DNA from: Sordaria brevicollis
Lineage: Eukaryota > Ascomycota > Sordariomycetes > Sordariales > Sordariaceae
Direction: 5' to 3'
Length of the DNA: 64,000 nt
Assembly: GCA_033439795.1 (NCBI GenBank)
Contig: JAUTDP010000010.1
Span: forward strand, 1-64,000
The notes beneath the pieces are model-generated. The model made no database searches, was not told the origin of the DNA, and saw only the letters and a list, made by a program, of their open reading frames with translations. The position numbers and the translations under genes are program-made. Numbering within the stretch: position 1 is the stretch's first letter; each line of letters begins with the position of its first letter. This document shows, piece after piece, positions 37,564 through 47,750 of this stretch.

Positions 37564-39413
37564 ATGTCCACTACCCAAAAGGACATTTCTTCTTCTCCCT
37601 TCTCACACCATGAATCAATGGATTTCTCCGCGCTCGCCGTGAGGCCGGCGCTAGGCACCGCGACAATTGCTCTGCTGTTGGTATTGATCTATCTCTTCCG
37701 CCTGAACCAAGTTCTTGCTGGAACGCCCGAAGAAGTCCGAAAGCTCGCGCCCCGAAGATGGACGCGAACGGAGCTTCTCGAGACCTACGAACGACTAAAG
37801 AAGCGGCCCTTCACAACGGATAATTACGCCCAGCAGATCCCGCCAAAGCTCGAAAGACGATACATCGTCACTGGCGGCTCGGGTAAGCAACCCCGGTATG
37901 AATAACCAGTTTAAAGCTTGTCTTTGCTGAATTACTCTTACTGTATCGTGCTCGCGCGTATACAGGCCTCGTAGGCGGCTATCTAGTTCTCCAGCTCCTC
38001 CAGCGCGGCCAACCGCCGTCTAGCATACGAATCCTGGACTTTAAACCCCTTTCTCGACAGGACATGCTGGACGAGTCTTCCCAAGCGTACGACTGCGATT
38101 TTGTTCAAACTGATATATCCTCCGCCTCGTCGACCGAGCAAGCTTTTGCCAAGCCGTGGCCCCCTTCTGTGAAGCATCTACCCTTGACTGTTTTCCACAC
38201 TGCGGCTGTCATTGTCCCATCAGACCGATCAAAACTCGAATACGCCTTTTGCCAGGCAGTCAACGTACGCGGCACGCAAAATGTTGTTGATGCCGCGCGC
38301 CGGGCTGGCGCGGATGTCTTTGTGTCCACTACGTCGGCGAGTATAAGCATTCGGCCGGTGGAATTCTGGATTGCGCCATGGAAGCTGTTCTGGGGTCGGT
38401 CGTCTCGATGGCCGCGCAACTTCTGGCAAGTGCTAGACGTAGCGGACTTTGACAAGTCTTTGCGAAAACATGAGGAGTTCTATGCCAATTATCCTGCTTC
38501 CAAAGCGGCAGCGGAACGGATAGTCTGTGACGCAAACTCGAAGGGGTTCCGGACGGGAAGTATTCGGCCTGCGCATGGAGTATACGGGAATCCAACGTCG
38601 AATACCGTCGGTGGACCGTTGAATATGGGAACATGTCCGACGTAAGTCTGTGTCTCTCCAAGGTCTTCACAGAAACTGACTCTTGTCCTGCATGAATCCT
38701 GCAGTTGGACGAGCCACATAGTCCAATCCTTCGTTCATGGTATTAACGTAGCCATTGCCCACCTCCACTTTGAGGCAATGCTCGCATCTTCTCCGGACAG
38801 CTATCTTGCACCACAAGCCGGTCACCCCTTTGTGGTTACCGACCCGAACCTGCCGATAACCTACGGTGACCTATACTTCGTCCTCAAAACATTGGCCGTC
38901 ACTCCTTTCCGCACGTTATGCCTGCCTCCTCTGCCTTTACTCCTTGTGTCCTACCCGATCGAGTGGTACAGCCTTTTACTCGCAAAATATCCCATCTTGC
39001 GGAGGGTCTTCCCGCCGCTGAAGGGTGACGTGAAGCATCTAAAGCCCGGGCTTTTCTCGATTTGCACGCACTTGGTAGCGACCAACGACACGGCTGGTCG
39101 GTCAGTCGAAAACGGTGGGCTCGGTTACAGAGGAGTTTTGACCACCATGGAAGGTATGGTGCAGGAGGTGATGGAGTGGAATGAGTGGCATCAACGGGAC
39201 TCGGGAACCGACGGTGCTAGGGTTGGAAAGAAGGCGTACCAGAGCAGTGTTTCTTTGGCTGATGAGATCCACGCGGCGGCAGCATGGTGCTGCCCGGAGG
39301 TTGAGATCAAGGCAGGCGACTATGTCCATGTCACCCACCTAACGCAACAGCGCGAGCTCTTGAACCGGACAACAACGAACATTGTACAAGGACGAGCTGA
39401 ACAAGCGGCATGA
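37564..39413 (+). CDS. 3-beta-hydroxysteroid dehydrogenase/SDR-family enzyme, membrane anchored
   Basis: Three exons: 37564-37882, 37966-38641 and 38705-39413; introns of 83 and 63 nt; product 567 aa. A hydrophobic segment (LGTATIALLLVLIYLF) near residue 30 would anchor the protein. The first intron splits the nucleotide-binding motif TGGSGLVGGYL. The catalytic Y-x-x-x-K is Tyr282/Lys286 in YPASK, and IRPAHGVYG matches the family block after it. A second hydrophobic region (LPPLPLLLVSYPIEW) agrees with membrane association. Relatives include sterol-4-alpha-carboxylate 3-dehydrogenase (Erg26-like) enzymes, but this protein is longer and divergent, so its substrate is open. A second in-frame ATG (37621, MDFSALAV) could be the real start. 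Confidence 0.88.
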
Positions 39414-39525
39414 GGTGTAAAACCAGTTCATTAAATATTAACTCTCGAAAAGAAAAAGGTATCATCGCGGTCGTTATCATCTCCCCACCCTCCCTTATTC
39501 CCATTCGCTCCCCTTTATCGCGCAC

Positions 39526-40429
39526 TCAACCACAGCAAACAGTAGCCTCCTCCACACCCTGTTGCCTCGGCACCTCATCCGTAAACCCAGGGGCATCCAC
39601 ATCCTCCTCCTCATCCCCGCCATGAATCTCAAACTGGACCGTCAACCAATCGCACAAAAACTTGCCAATCAGCGCCCCGATCAAGATGCTGATAATCACA
39701 TAACCATTGTAGTACATGGCCAACAACATGATCAGATACCCCAACCCAAACATAACAGCGTGGATCACGGCCCTGATCAACTGCTGCAGCGGGCTAGCGC
39801 GGAACTTGAGCGTCGTCGTCTTTGATGTCGAGATATATCCGCCCTTGCTCTCCACCACCGACGCCGTAGCAGCAATCTTCCCAGGGCAGCTACCTCTAGT
39901 TGAAGTTGAAGTTGAAGTTGAAGTTGAACCCGACGATGACTGGCGCAACCTCCGCTGTTGATCTTTGATTAGGGCCGACCGCCGGCGGAAATCGCGAACG
40001 ATCCACTCGTCGTATTCTTTCGCTAAGCAGCGCAGGAACTCGAGAAGGACCACCATCAGCATGATGCCGATGCAGGTGGCGGCGAAGGCGCCGCGGGTGG
40101 TGATTTGCCAGGAGGAGTGGATGAAGCAGGCGTCGATGGTATACCAGTTCCAGAGCATCTGGTGTGTTTGTTAGTGTCATGTTTTTTTTTTTTTTTTTCT
40201 TTTTTTTGGAAGGAGGGGGGAAGGTGGAAAACGGGGAGCGGGATAGGAAAAGGGGAGGAATGTGAAAAAGGTAGTAACCTAGAGGTATGGAGGGGGAAAG
40301 AGGTGAAAGGGTGGTGATGGAGGGGGAAAGAGGGGGAAAACCTACAGAAATTTTGCACGCTGGACCGTCCATGTCCGCGTGGCCCATGTCCATTCGGGGC
40401 ATTAGGGGGTGTGAAGTTTGTTGCGCCAT
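39526..40429 (-). CDS. Ctr-family copper transporter
   Basis: Two exons on the minus strand: 40429-40346 (28 codons) and 40158-39526, with a 187-nt intron; product 238 aa. Exon 1 gives a Met-rich extracellular start (MPRMDMGHADMDG). Exon 2 opens with MLWNWYTIDACFI, the first Ctr transmembrane block. A cytosolic loop follows with a Ser-Thr run encoded by a repeated GTTGAA hexamer (39899-39929). TM2 has the MxxxM copper-pore motif in MLLAMYYNGY, and TM3 has the GxxxG helix-packing motif (GALIGKF with an upstream small residue). Ctr trimers import Cu(I). A CC pair near the C-terminus may pass copper on. The gene faces a metalloreductase across a divergent 2 kb interval, as expected for reduction-coupled uptake. 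Confidence 0.93.
40159..40345 (-). other. low-complexity intron of the copper transporter gene
   Basis: The intron reads as a long pyrimidine-rich segment followed by an A-tract and a short CACTAAC branch/CACCAG acceptor. On the plus strand this is a run of about 20 T, interrupted once by C, next to a 100-base purine-rich stretch. Such mirror-like purine/pyrimidine tracts can form non-B DNA. Confidence 0.7.
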
Positions 40430-42468
40430 TGTTGGTGATGTGTGTGGAATGGAAGGAGTAAAGCCTATAGAGTTGTTGGTGGTCGTAGCTCGAGCTGTTG
40501 AGCCTTGCGTAAGACTCTTGATAATGACGATGATAGTCGCTGAGAACAGAGAGGTGTCGTTCTCTTTTAGTTTCCTTGTTGAGCAGGTTTTCCTTCACGA
40601 ACAAAGCCCTTGTCGAACTGGTGTTCCCGTGGGATCGTAGGACCAAGCTTGAAGTGGTGCGACTGAGAAGGTTCTCTTTTTCCGAAAAGAAACTTTGAGC
40701 ACCTTTAGTTCTAACCCCGGCCAGGTACTGTGACTGAACCGTACGACAACGACAAGGACAAGGACCCCCCACGAGAAAGAAAATGTTTCGATCTTCACCG
40801 GTAAAGGTACCTTTAGGTTCCCCTTACCCAGTACTTAGCTACTGTACTGTACGACCGGTAGTTCTTTTGTGATGGAGTGATGTTCAAGGGCAGGGCGACG
40901 TCAATGGTTCCATACGTAAGGCTAGGTAGCGTGGTTGGAGGAATCGGGAGTCGGGACTGGAGTCTGGAGTGAGAAGGAAAGAGTGGAAAAGAGGGAGAAA
41001 GAGGTTAATGGAGGTCAATTTGTGGATGAAGATGGAGTTTAGAGAGAGCAGATATGAGTGGAATATCGGAAGAAGAGTCCACGTTGTTGTTCAAGGTTTG
41101 GGTGATGTTTTTTCTCTTCTCCGTCCACTCGGGGGAGGAATCAGGAAAGAGAGAGTTCAGGGTCATCGTGCAAAGTCGGTAGGTGGCTCTCCGCCCGGAA
41201 TCATGAGAGTCATCACATCGGGGCGGCTGATATCGAAAACATCCCCGGTATCCTGGCCGCGGTTGTGGGTTGTCATGTTGTTCGCCTGGAAAACGACCGC
41301 GCGCTGTGCCGGAACCAAGCTCGTTTCTCGCCTCCATCCCCTCATGTTCAGGGGATCGAAGCTTCCGGGTACCTGGGTCAGAATATTGAAATTGACCAAT
41401 GAGAAGCCAGAGATTCCTTATTTCCAGGCACGCAAGCCCCCCAGTCCCCCACACACCACGCCGAGCACGCTCCGTCGCCCCACTGTTTGGTTGCAGAAAA
41501 ACGTGCTCAAAGATGCTCAACTGGAACCTCCTCCGCAACGGCTGCAGTGGACAGTGCTGTCCAGAACTGAACCCCATTCTCACAGCGTCATCATCTTTAT
41601 CACGACAGCGGTCCCCTTTCGGCCTTCGTGTTCACCTTGGCAATTGCGATGCATGAAAAGAAAGAGAATGGACTCAAACACTCTCAATGGCATGACTTGA
41701 GAAGAAATGAGTGAGAAACGAGGGGGAAAGAAAATGTGGTGGCATGATATACAACTCAAAGTCCCAAGAAGCTGGGCGATGATAAGGTAAAAACATGCTC
41801 AACCAAAAAGGGGCGACAACAACAAACTGGGAGGCGGAATTCGGTTCACGGAACACCACGCTGGAAAGAGTTCTGGATCCGATTGCGACAGCAGCCAGCA
41901 CAACACCGTTGCAATGGAAACTTGCTCACCTTTTTCTCGGCACTCCACAAGCGGCGGCGGGCGCTGTAACAGAACTCCACTGCGTTAACGATATTGAAAT
42001 CAGCTTAAACACGCAACCGATTCCGTTTCGTTTCCTTTTCAAGATTCCAGATCCTCGATAGGATAGAGCCAAGGAAGAGTTTCCGGGACAAGCGAGGCGA
42101 GATCCGAACGTGTCTTGAATCTTGACCCTTTTAATCGTCTCGGCCGGTTGTCCTCCGTGTTCTGTTTCTTGATATCATAAACTCTTCGGCATATCCTCCC
42201 TCTGCGACCAGATTTGAACACGGACTTCACCCCATTCAACTTCAACGGCCGGAACTCTCTCACACATCCGGTCTCTCCAACATCATCGATACCGTTCAAC
42301 CATCCGGCAAGACACCTGTCGATCACATAACCGCCGAGAAATGGAACAGCAATAACAGACATCCTCATAAACACAGCCTCACGAATACTTCGACAAACTT
42401 CAGTTCCTTTGCAACTTTCCCCAGCCCATCCGGCACCCAAACGGCCACCGTGCCACCCAATTTCAAAC
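40430..42468. other. divergent intergenic region between copper transporter and metalloreductase
   Basis: About 2 kb with promoters for both genes. The frame at 40969-41700 and its antisense partners show no known domain. The best match to the yeast copper-response site TTTGCTCA is CTTGCTCA at 41921, with one mismatch. The reductase leader may be long, since no TATA-like box sits close to 42469. Confidence 0.6.
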
Positions 42469-44466
42469 ATGACGCCACCACACCAACTCTCCGCCAGAAT
42501 GATCCAAAACTTCACCGGCGAATCCAACCTCGAGCCGCACTGGGGCTACGCCTACCGCGTGATCCCCTGCAAAAACGACGCCGGCTCGTGCGCCTACCTC
42601 GACGCCGTCTACGGTGCTCACGACCGGGGCATGTTGTATACGGGCATTTTCTGGGCCACCATCCTCGGTATCCTGCTCGTCTGGGGCCTTGTGCGCCGTC
42701 TCGGCGGTGCTGCCGACGGCGGAAACGCTTCCAAGTATGAGCTCCCGTTGGAAAAGCAGAATTTGTTAACGGGCGAGGCTATGACAAAACCGAGGGAGGT
42801 GTCACGGTTGACGAGGATGGGGAGGGCGGTTGGTGCTACCACGAGGAGGTATTTGCTCTCGAGCAAGGGAGTGTGGAAGGGCGTGTTTGGACAGGTTACC
42901 CGTCTTCAGGTTTTGATTCTGTTGATCCTGGTTGGGTATCTGACTATTTGGTCCTTTGTTGGTATTGTTTATGCCAAGTGGATCACGCCTGTCAAGGGAC
43001 AACCTGAGCACGTCAAGAACACAAGAACTTCTCTCGGTCCGTGGGCTGATCGCGTTGGCGTCCTGGCTTATGCGCTCACCCCGCTTAGCGTGTTGCTTGC
43101 CAGTCGCGAGTCGATTTTGAGCTTGATCACCGGGGTACCGTATACCAGCTTCATGTTCCTTCATCGCTGGACGGGACATATCATCCTGGTGCAGTCAATT
43201 TTGCACACCATTGGCTGGGTTATCGTCGAGGCCCGCCTCTACCGCCCGCAGCCGGACGTGTGGGAGGCTTTCATTGCCCAGCCATACGCCCGCTGGGGCG
43301 TGGTGGCGCTCGTGTTGCTGGTGTTGCTCTGGGTGGGCACGTTCCAGTGGACCATTCGTCGGACGGGCTATGAGTTCTTCCGCAAGGCGCACTACGTCCT
43401 GGCCATGGTGTACATCGGTGCCGTCATTGGTCACTGGAAGGAGTTACAGTGCTTCTTGGTTCCTGGCTTGGTGCTCTGGTTCGTTGATCGTGCCGCCAGG
43501 ATGGTCAGGACCGCCATGTTGCATTACGGATATATCCCCAGCCAGGGCAGAGTCGGGTTCGCGGCCGCGCAGGCAGAGATGAAGCTCTGGAAGGATGAGA
43601 AGCATGGCGATCTGGTCAGGCTGGATTTCGAACACCCCCAAAAGGCGTGGAAGGTTGGCCAGCACTTCTTCTTGTGCTTCACCGAAGGAAGCATCTGGCA
43701 GAGCCACCCGTTTACGCCCCTGTCGTGGCCAGTGGAGGATGGAAAGGGCACGGTCAGGCATTCGTACATCTTGAGAGCTAAGGGCGGAGAGACGAAGAAG
43801 TTGGCCAAGCTCGTGCAGGATAAGCTTGCGGGTGCTCTCTCCGGAAAGGCTGCCCCTACGACTCCGGTTATCCTTCAGGGCCCCTATGGCGAGAGCATTG
43901 CGGAGGGTGTCACTCCCGACGTCAATGTCCTCTGCATCGCCGGCGGAACTGGTATCACCTATGTGCTTCCCCTGTTGATCGACTTGCTTCGGGACAGAAA
44001 CATGAACCCCGGCAGGAAGGTCGAGCTCGTGTGGGCTATCAAGAGGAGCGAGGACGTCGAGTGGGTTGAGCCGGAGATGGAGGAGTTGCGCAGACTCGGT
44101 GCCGCCCATGGTCTGTCCATCCGTATCTGTGTCACGGATGAGAACGGCGCAAAGGCGGCGCCTCAGGCCACTTGCTGCGGTGGAGAGTCGTCTCAGGAGG
44201 ATGATGACGATATCAAGAGGGCACCCAGGACTTCTGCCCTGAGGGAGAGTTCTTCGGAGAGAGGCAGGCCGGATGTGACGGCCGTGGTGAAGGACTTTGT
44301 GGAAGGTGTTGCTCAGGGGTCAACGCGTGTGTTTGCCAGTGGACCGCCGAGCATGATCACCGAGCTGAGGAATGTTGTTTCCAAGTGCAACTCTGGCTCA
44401 AAGGTCTGGAAGGGTGAGGACCGCTTCGACGTACGCCTCGTGTGCGATGACCGGTTGGAGTGGTAG
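42469..44466 (+). CDS. ferric/cupric reductase, FRE/NOX-like flavocytochrome
   Basis: Single exon, 665 aa. After an N-terminal lumenal/extracellular segment come about seven hydrophobic helices. Two histidine pairs, His232/His246 and His308/His322, are each spaced by 13 residues, the exact bis-heme pattern of FRE proteins. FAD contact is SHPFTPLSWP (His413); NADPH contacts are LQGPYGES, CIAGGTGITYVLP (about 486-498) and the final FASGPPSM. The enzyme moves electrons from NADPH across the plasma membrane to Fe(III) or Cu(II). An acidic Cys-containing insertion (ATCCGGESSQEDDDD) sits in the NADPH domain. The frame extends upstream without an ATG, so the ATG at 42469 (AAACATGAC) is used; 42499 is a later alternative. 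Its neighbour is a Ctr copper importer. Confidence 0.95.
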   Translation: MTPPHQLSARMIQNFTGESNLEPHWGYAYRVIPCKNDAGSCAYLDAVYGAHDRGMLYTGIFWATILGILLVWGLVRRLGGAADGGNASKYELPLEKQNLLTGEAMTKPREVSRLTRMGRAVGATTRRYLLSSKGVWKGVFGQVTRLQVLILLILVGYLTIWSFVGIVYAKWITPVKGQPEHVKNTRTSLGPWADRVGVLAYALTPLSVLLASRESILSLITGVPYTSFMFLHRWTGHIILVQSILHTIGWVIVEARLYRPQPDVWEAFIAQPYARWGVVALVLLVLLWVGTFQWTIRRTGYEFFRKAHYVLAMVYIGAVIGHWKELQCFLVPGLVLWFVDRAARMVRTAMLHYGYIPSQGRVGFAAAQAEMKLWKDEKHGDLVRLDFEHPQKAWKVGQHFFLCFTEGSIWQSHPFTPLSWPVEDGKGTVRHSYILRAKGGETKKLAKLVQDKLAGALSGKAAPTTPVILQGPYGESIAEGVTPDVNVLCIAGGTGITYVLPLLIDLLRDRNMNPGRKVELVWAIKRSEDVEWVEPEMEELRRLGAAHGLSIRICVTDENGAKAAPQATCCGGESSQEDDDDIKRAPRTSALRESSSERGRPDVTAVVKDFVEGVAQGSTRVFASGPPSMITELRNVVSKCNSGSKVWKGEDRFDVRLVCDDRLEW

Positions 44467-45616
44467 TTTTGCCTGTTGTTACGATAAGATACCCCCCTTT
44501 TGTTAGTAATAATGTCAAATAATGATCAAATCAACCCTCTCGTGTGGCCCATTCGCGTGAACCCTGCATTATGAGCTGTGCTTACGGTAACTGAAGAGAC
44601 GCCGACAGGACTCCGCCGAGAATGTATCACCACTGCACTTCCAACGTGTCTGTGAACACGCGAGATGTCCGAAATATGCATATATGCCGACTTGAAGTAC
44701 ACGACGTGGATGTGCTGGAACTGAACATAGTTCGGCATCACACTCGTTGAACGAGAGGTGCGGACAGAACGCCGGCTGTCCAGATAGGGAATTAACATCT
44801 TTCTCGATCGTCTTGAATTGGTGCAAGGCTTGAGATCCATGAAAGCGCCGGGACAGGAAAGAAGACAAGTTCTTCTTTTGCGTATAGTGCTTCTTTGGAC
44901 TTGCTGTTCATTGATTCGGGAGATATTGGTGAGTGTCTTCCATGGTTGTTAACAGACGAGACGGTAAGTGTGGATCTGCCAGAGGGTCGGGCGACGCCGC
45001 GAGGACGAGATTCTAAGGTGAATGGTTCAGAACGTGGTTATGAAGGGTGGGTAGTGAACCACCGTACGCGATAGAGAGTCCAAGTAAGCCGTGAAACCGA
45101 AGAAACTTGGATTCAAATCTTCCTTTTGGAAGTCTTTGGTCGGTATTGCCATGATTGAAGTTCTCGAGGTGACGTCAAAACCGGATTGTTCTTACCCCCG
45201 AGTCTCCTGGACTGAGGTGATCGCAGGAAGACAGCATCGCCAAAAGAGATGTTGGGCGTAACACTCGTCACGATGGTGATGCATGCATCAAAAGTAGGAA
45301 GTCGCAGGATGATGCAAAGGCAAAACTTCGAAGCTAAGCCAATCGATGAAGGAGAGTTATTACGGTCACACAGATGAATATTTGAGATTGGCCATTGATG
45401 ATGGGAGAAATTGAAAGACGCCAACAACGACGAAGAGGATGGGAATTTCACATGCCATTTTTACAGGCTCGTCTCTTTCTTAACTGCCCGGATTTCCAAG
45501 AGATCTTCCAGTGGTCGCTCAGCGAACGGGGGCCCCTGCGTCACCACGTCCAGTGCCCACAGCGACCCACGGAGCAGTTTGCGGGGAAGCCCCCCAAAGC
45601 GGCTTCCCCCAGCCGA
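44467..45616. other. intergenic region left of the large transposon
   Basis: Normal-composition DNA with no supportable gene. Its last 35 bases include a perfect 9-base hairpin (listed separately) next to the TA target of the inverted-repeat element. Confidence 0.65.
45583..45609. repeat. hairpin in left flank of the transposon
   Basis: GGGGAAGCC at 45583-45591 pairs perfectly with GGCTTCCCC at 45601-45609 around a 9-base loop. It ends 7 bases before the TA next to the terminal inverted repeat. It is outside the matched repeat and has no counterpart at the right end. Confidence 0.7.
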
Positions 45617-45618
45617 TA

Positions 45619-45714
45619 CTCGGGGGTTGTGGGGCGCCTTGGCATTACTCAACCCCCTCTATAAAAGAGGGGGCGGAAATATTCTAGGACAGTAAAATAA
45701 TCTAGGACAGTGCC
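45619..45714 (+). repeat. left terminal inverted repeat (96 bp)
   Basis: Pairs with 62243-62338 over all 96 positions without gaps; I count four mismatches, all transitions. It contains a perfect internal hairpin, CCCCCTCT pairing with AGAGGGGG at 45653-45673, and two copies of TCTAGGACAGT (around 45683 and 45701). Confidence 0.93.
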
Positions 45715-47125
45715 CATACAAATCCCTATATAAATGACCTGATTTACACCTAACCACCATATCGAACATGGCCATTTTTATTAATATAACGGTATTAGAA
45801 GTTGATGGGATCATTAAATTAGGTAGTTTATATACAAAATAATATATTACAGTCTTTTTTGAATTATTTTTATTATTCTAATATTAGCGTTAGCGTTAGT
45901 ATAAGTGCAGGTATTAGTATAAATGGCTCCCCTTATTGTGTCTCCTTGGGTGGTCCCTTCTTTAGTATAATTAAAATTTAGTATTTTATTTATATACGAA
46001 GTCTAACGAACTCTTCTATATATTATTTAATTATAAAGTATAAAATCTCTTTAAATTTACGCAATTTAAATATAGAAGAGTGTATTATAGCTAGTATTGG
46101 TATTAATAAACTAGTAGGTATTAGTACTAGCATTGGTATAATGGGAGTATATTATTTATTGGGTAATATTATTTCCTCATTTTTATCCTCCCCTCCTTCT
46201 ATAGTATTATTTCTATCTTTATCCTCCCCTTTGTAAATCTCGTTATATAATTAATTTAGTATTTAGGTATTAATTTTTGTAATAATTTACGAAGCCGTTT
46301 TTTAGAGTATAGAGGGAGTTAGTTGTATTTGTAGTATGGGGGTCGATTAATTACTAAGGTTAATTTCGATATTTGAATTATTTAATAGGGTATTAAATAA
46401 GGTTGTGCCGTTATAAGAGAAGGACGATGTTAATTATTCTAATAGTTTTTTACCTTAAGTATTAATTTCCTAAAGGGATACTTCCCCTTCCTTCTCCCTA
46501 TTAAGGATATTTTTATTATCGAGTAGTATATATCCCTTTTTTTTAACTTTTTTTTTATAATTTTCGAAGTAAACTTTTTATATAACCTTCCCTTTACTAC
46601 CTTTAATATTAATAATTTATTTATTATAGAACTCTCTTTATATAATATAATTATACTTTTTAATAGCTTTTAATTAGCGCTTCTAATCCTCTACTTATTC
46701 TTTACGCTAACGTTTAAATATTTATTTAATAAATTCCCTCTTAGAGAAATTTAACGAATCTCCTTTTTACGGGACTTTATATACCCTCCTCCTTATATAA
46801 CGGTCGAAATTAACTTCCCTTTTACAATCCTATTTATTACGTATTTATATAGTATTATATATAAATATAGCTTCGTAAATAATAATTATTATATTCGAAT
46901 ATTTACTTCGAATAAGGGAGTTGAACAATAGTAAATAACGTTCGTTAATATACGTTATAACCTTAATAGTATTAATAAAGCGCTTTTCTTATAATAATAT
47001 ATTCGGGAGTATTAGGTTGGATTCTTTAGGTTATTTAATTTATATTTATTAAAATACCTTTTATTTATTCGCTAACTATATCCTAGTATTAGAAAAATTA
47101 ATAAAAATATTATATATAATTATAC
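45715..47125. repeat. left arm of the inverted-repeat element
   Basis: AT-rich and stop-dense, but less degraded in places (for example 45890-45970), where GTTAGC-type and GGTATTAGT-type short repeats survive. No coding frame can be supported. It should be contiguous with the right arm once the retroelement is removed. Confidence 0.7.
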
Positions 47126-47750
47126 TGAGATGGGGCGAATAAACAGGTATAAGGGTACACGGCTAGACAGCAGATTTTTTCCGAATTTTTTTCGAAAATT
47201 TTTCGTAATTTTTTATTCTGGAAGAATTCTTCCAGGGATTTTCCCTAATCATAATCTGAGAAAAGAGGTACAAGATAAAGATATATTATAATAAACTAAT
47301 TTGAAGGAAGTATAATAGTAGTATATTGAGTAAATTAAGAAAGAAAATTATAGAATGAATTTCGGACTTTTATATAGAAAGAAAGAAAACTCTAAAGGAA
47401 TAAAAGGAGAGAAGGGTAATTAGAAAGAAAAGAAAGAAAGTTAAGCAATTTTTACTAGAATAATAATTAAACTTCATTCAATCTTTGAAATAAAAATCTT
47501 CTTCAATTTAATAAAAATTAACTCCTTAATTAAATCTTTAAAACTTTCTAACCCTATTTCTATAATAAATAAAAGAAAAGATATAATTAAATCGAAAAAA
47601 ATATTCTTATTATTAAATTACTCCTTTCTCCTTTATAAATTTATTCTTTTCTTTATTCTTTTAATTTTATTAGAAATTTTTAATATAGTTCCTTTCCTAA
47701 TTATTATAGTAATAGTAATTATTTAGGGTTATTTTTCTTCCCTATTTCAA
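47126..47750 (+). repeat. 5' LTR
   Basis: Begins TGAGATGGGGCG and ends TTTCA. It aligns along its whole length to 60046-60668. Differences are overwhelmingly C/T and G/A: the first 60 bases are little mutated here but heavily mutated in the 3' copy. Confidence 0.92.

Noticed and set aside
40430..42468. Copper-response promoter element TTTGCTC or its complement
   Set aside because: No exact match was seen; CTTGCTCA at 41921 has one mismatch and is not enough to annotate a site.
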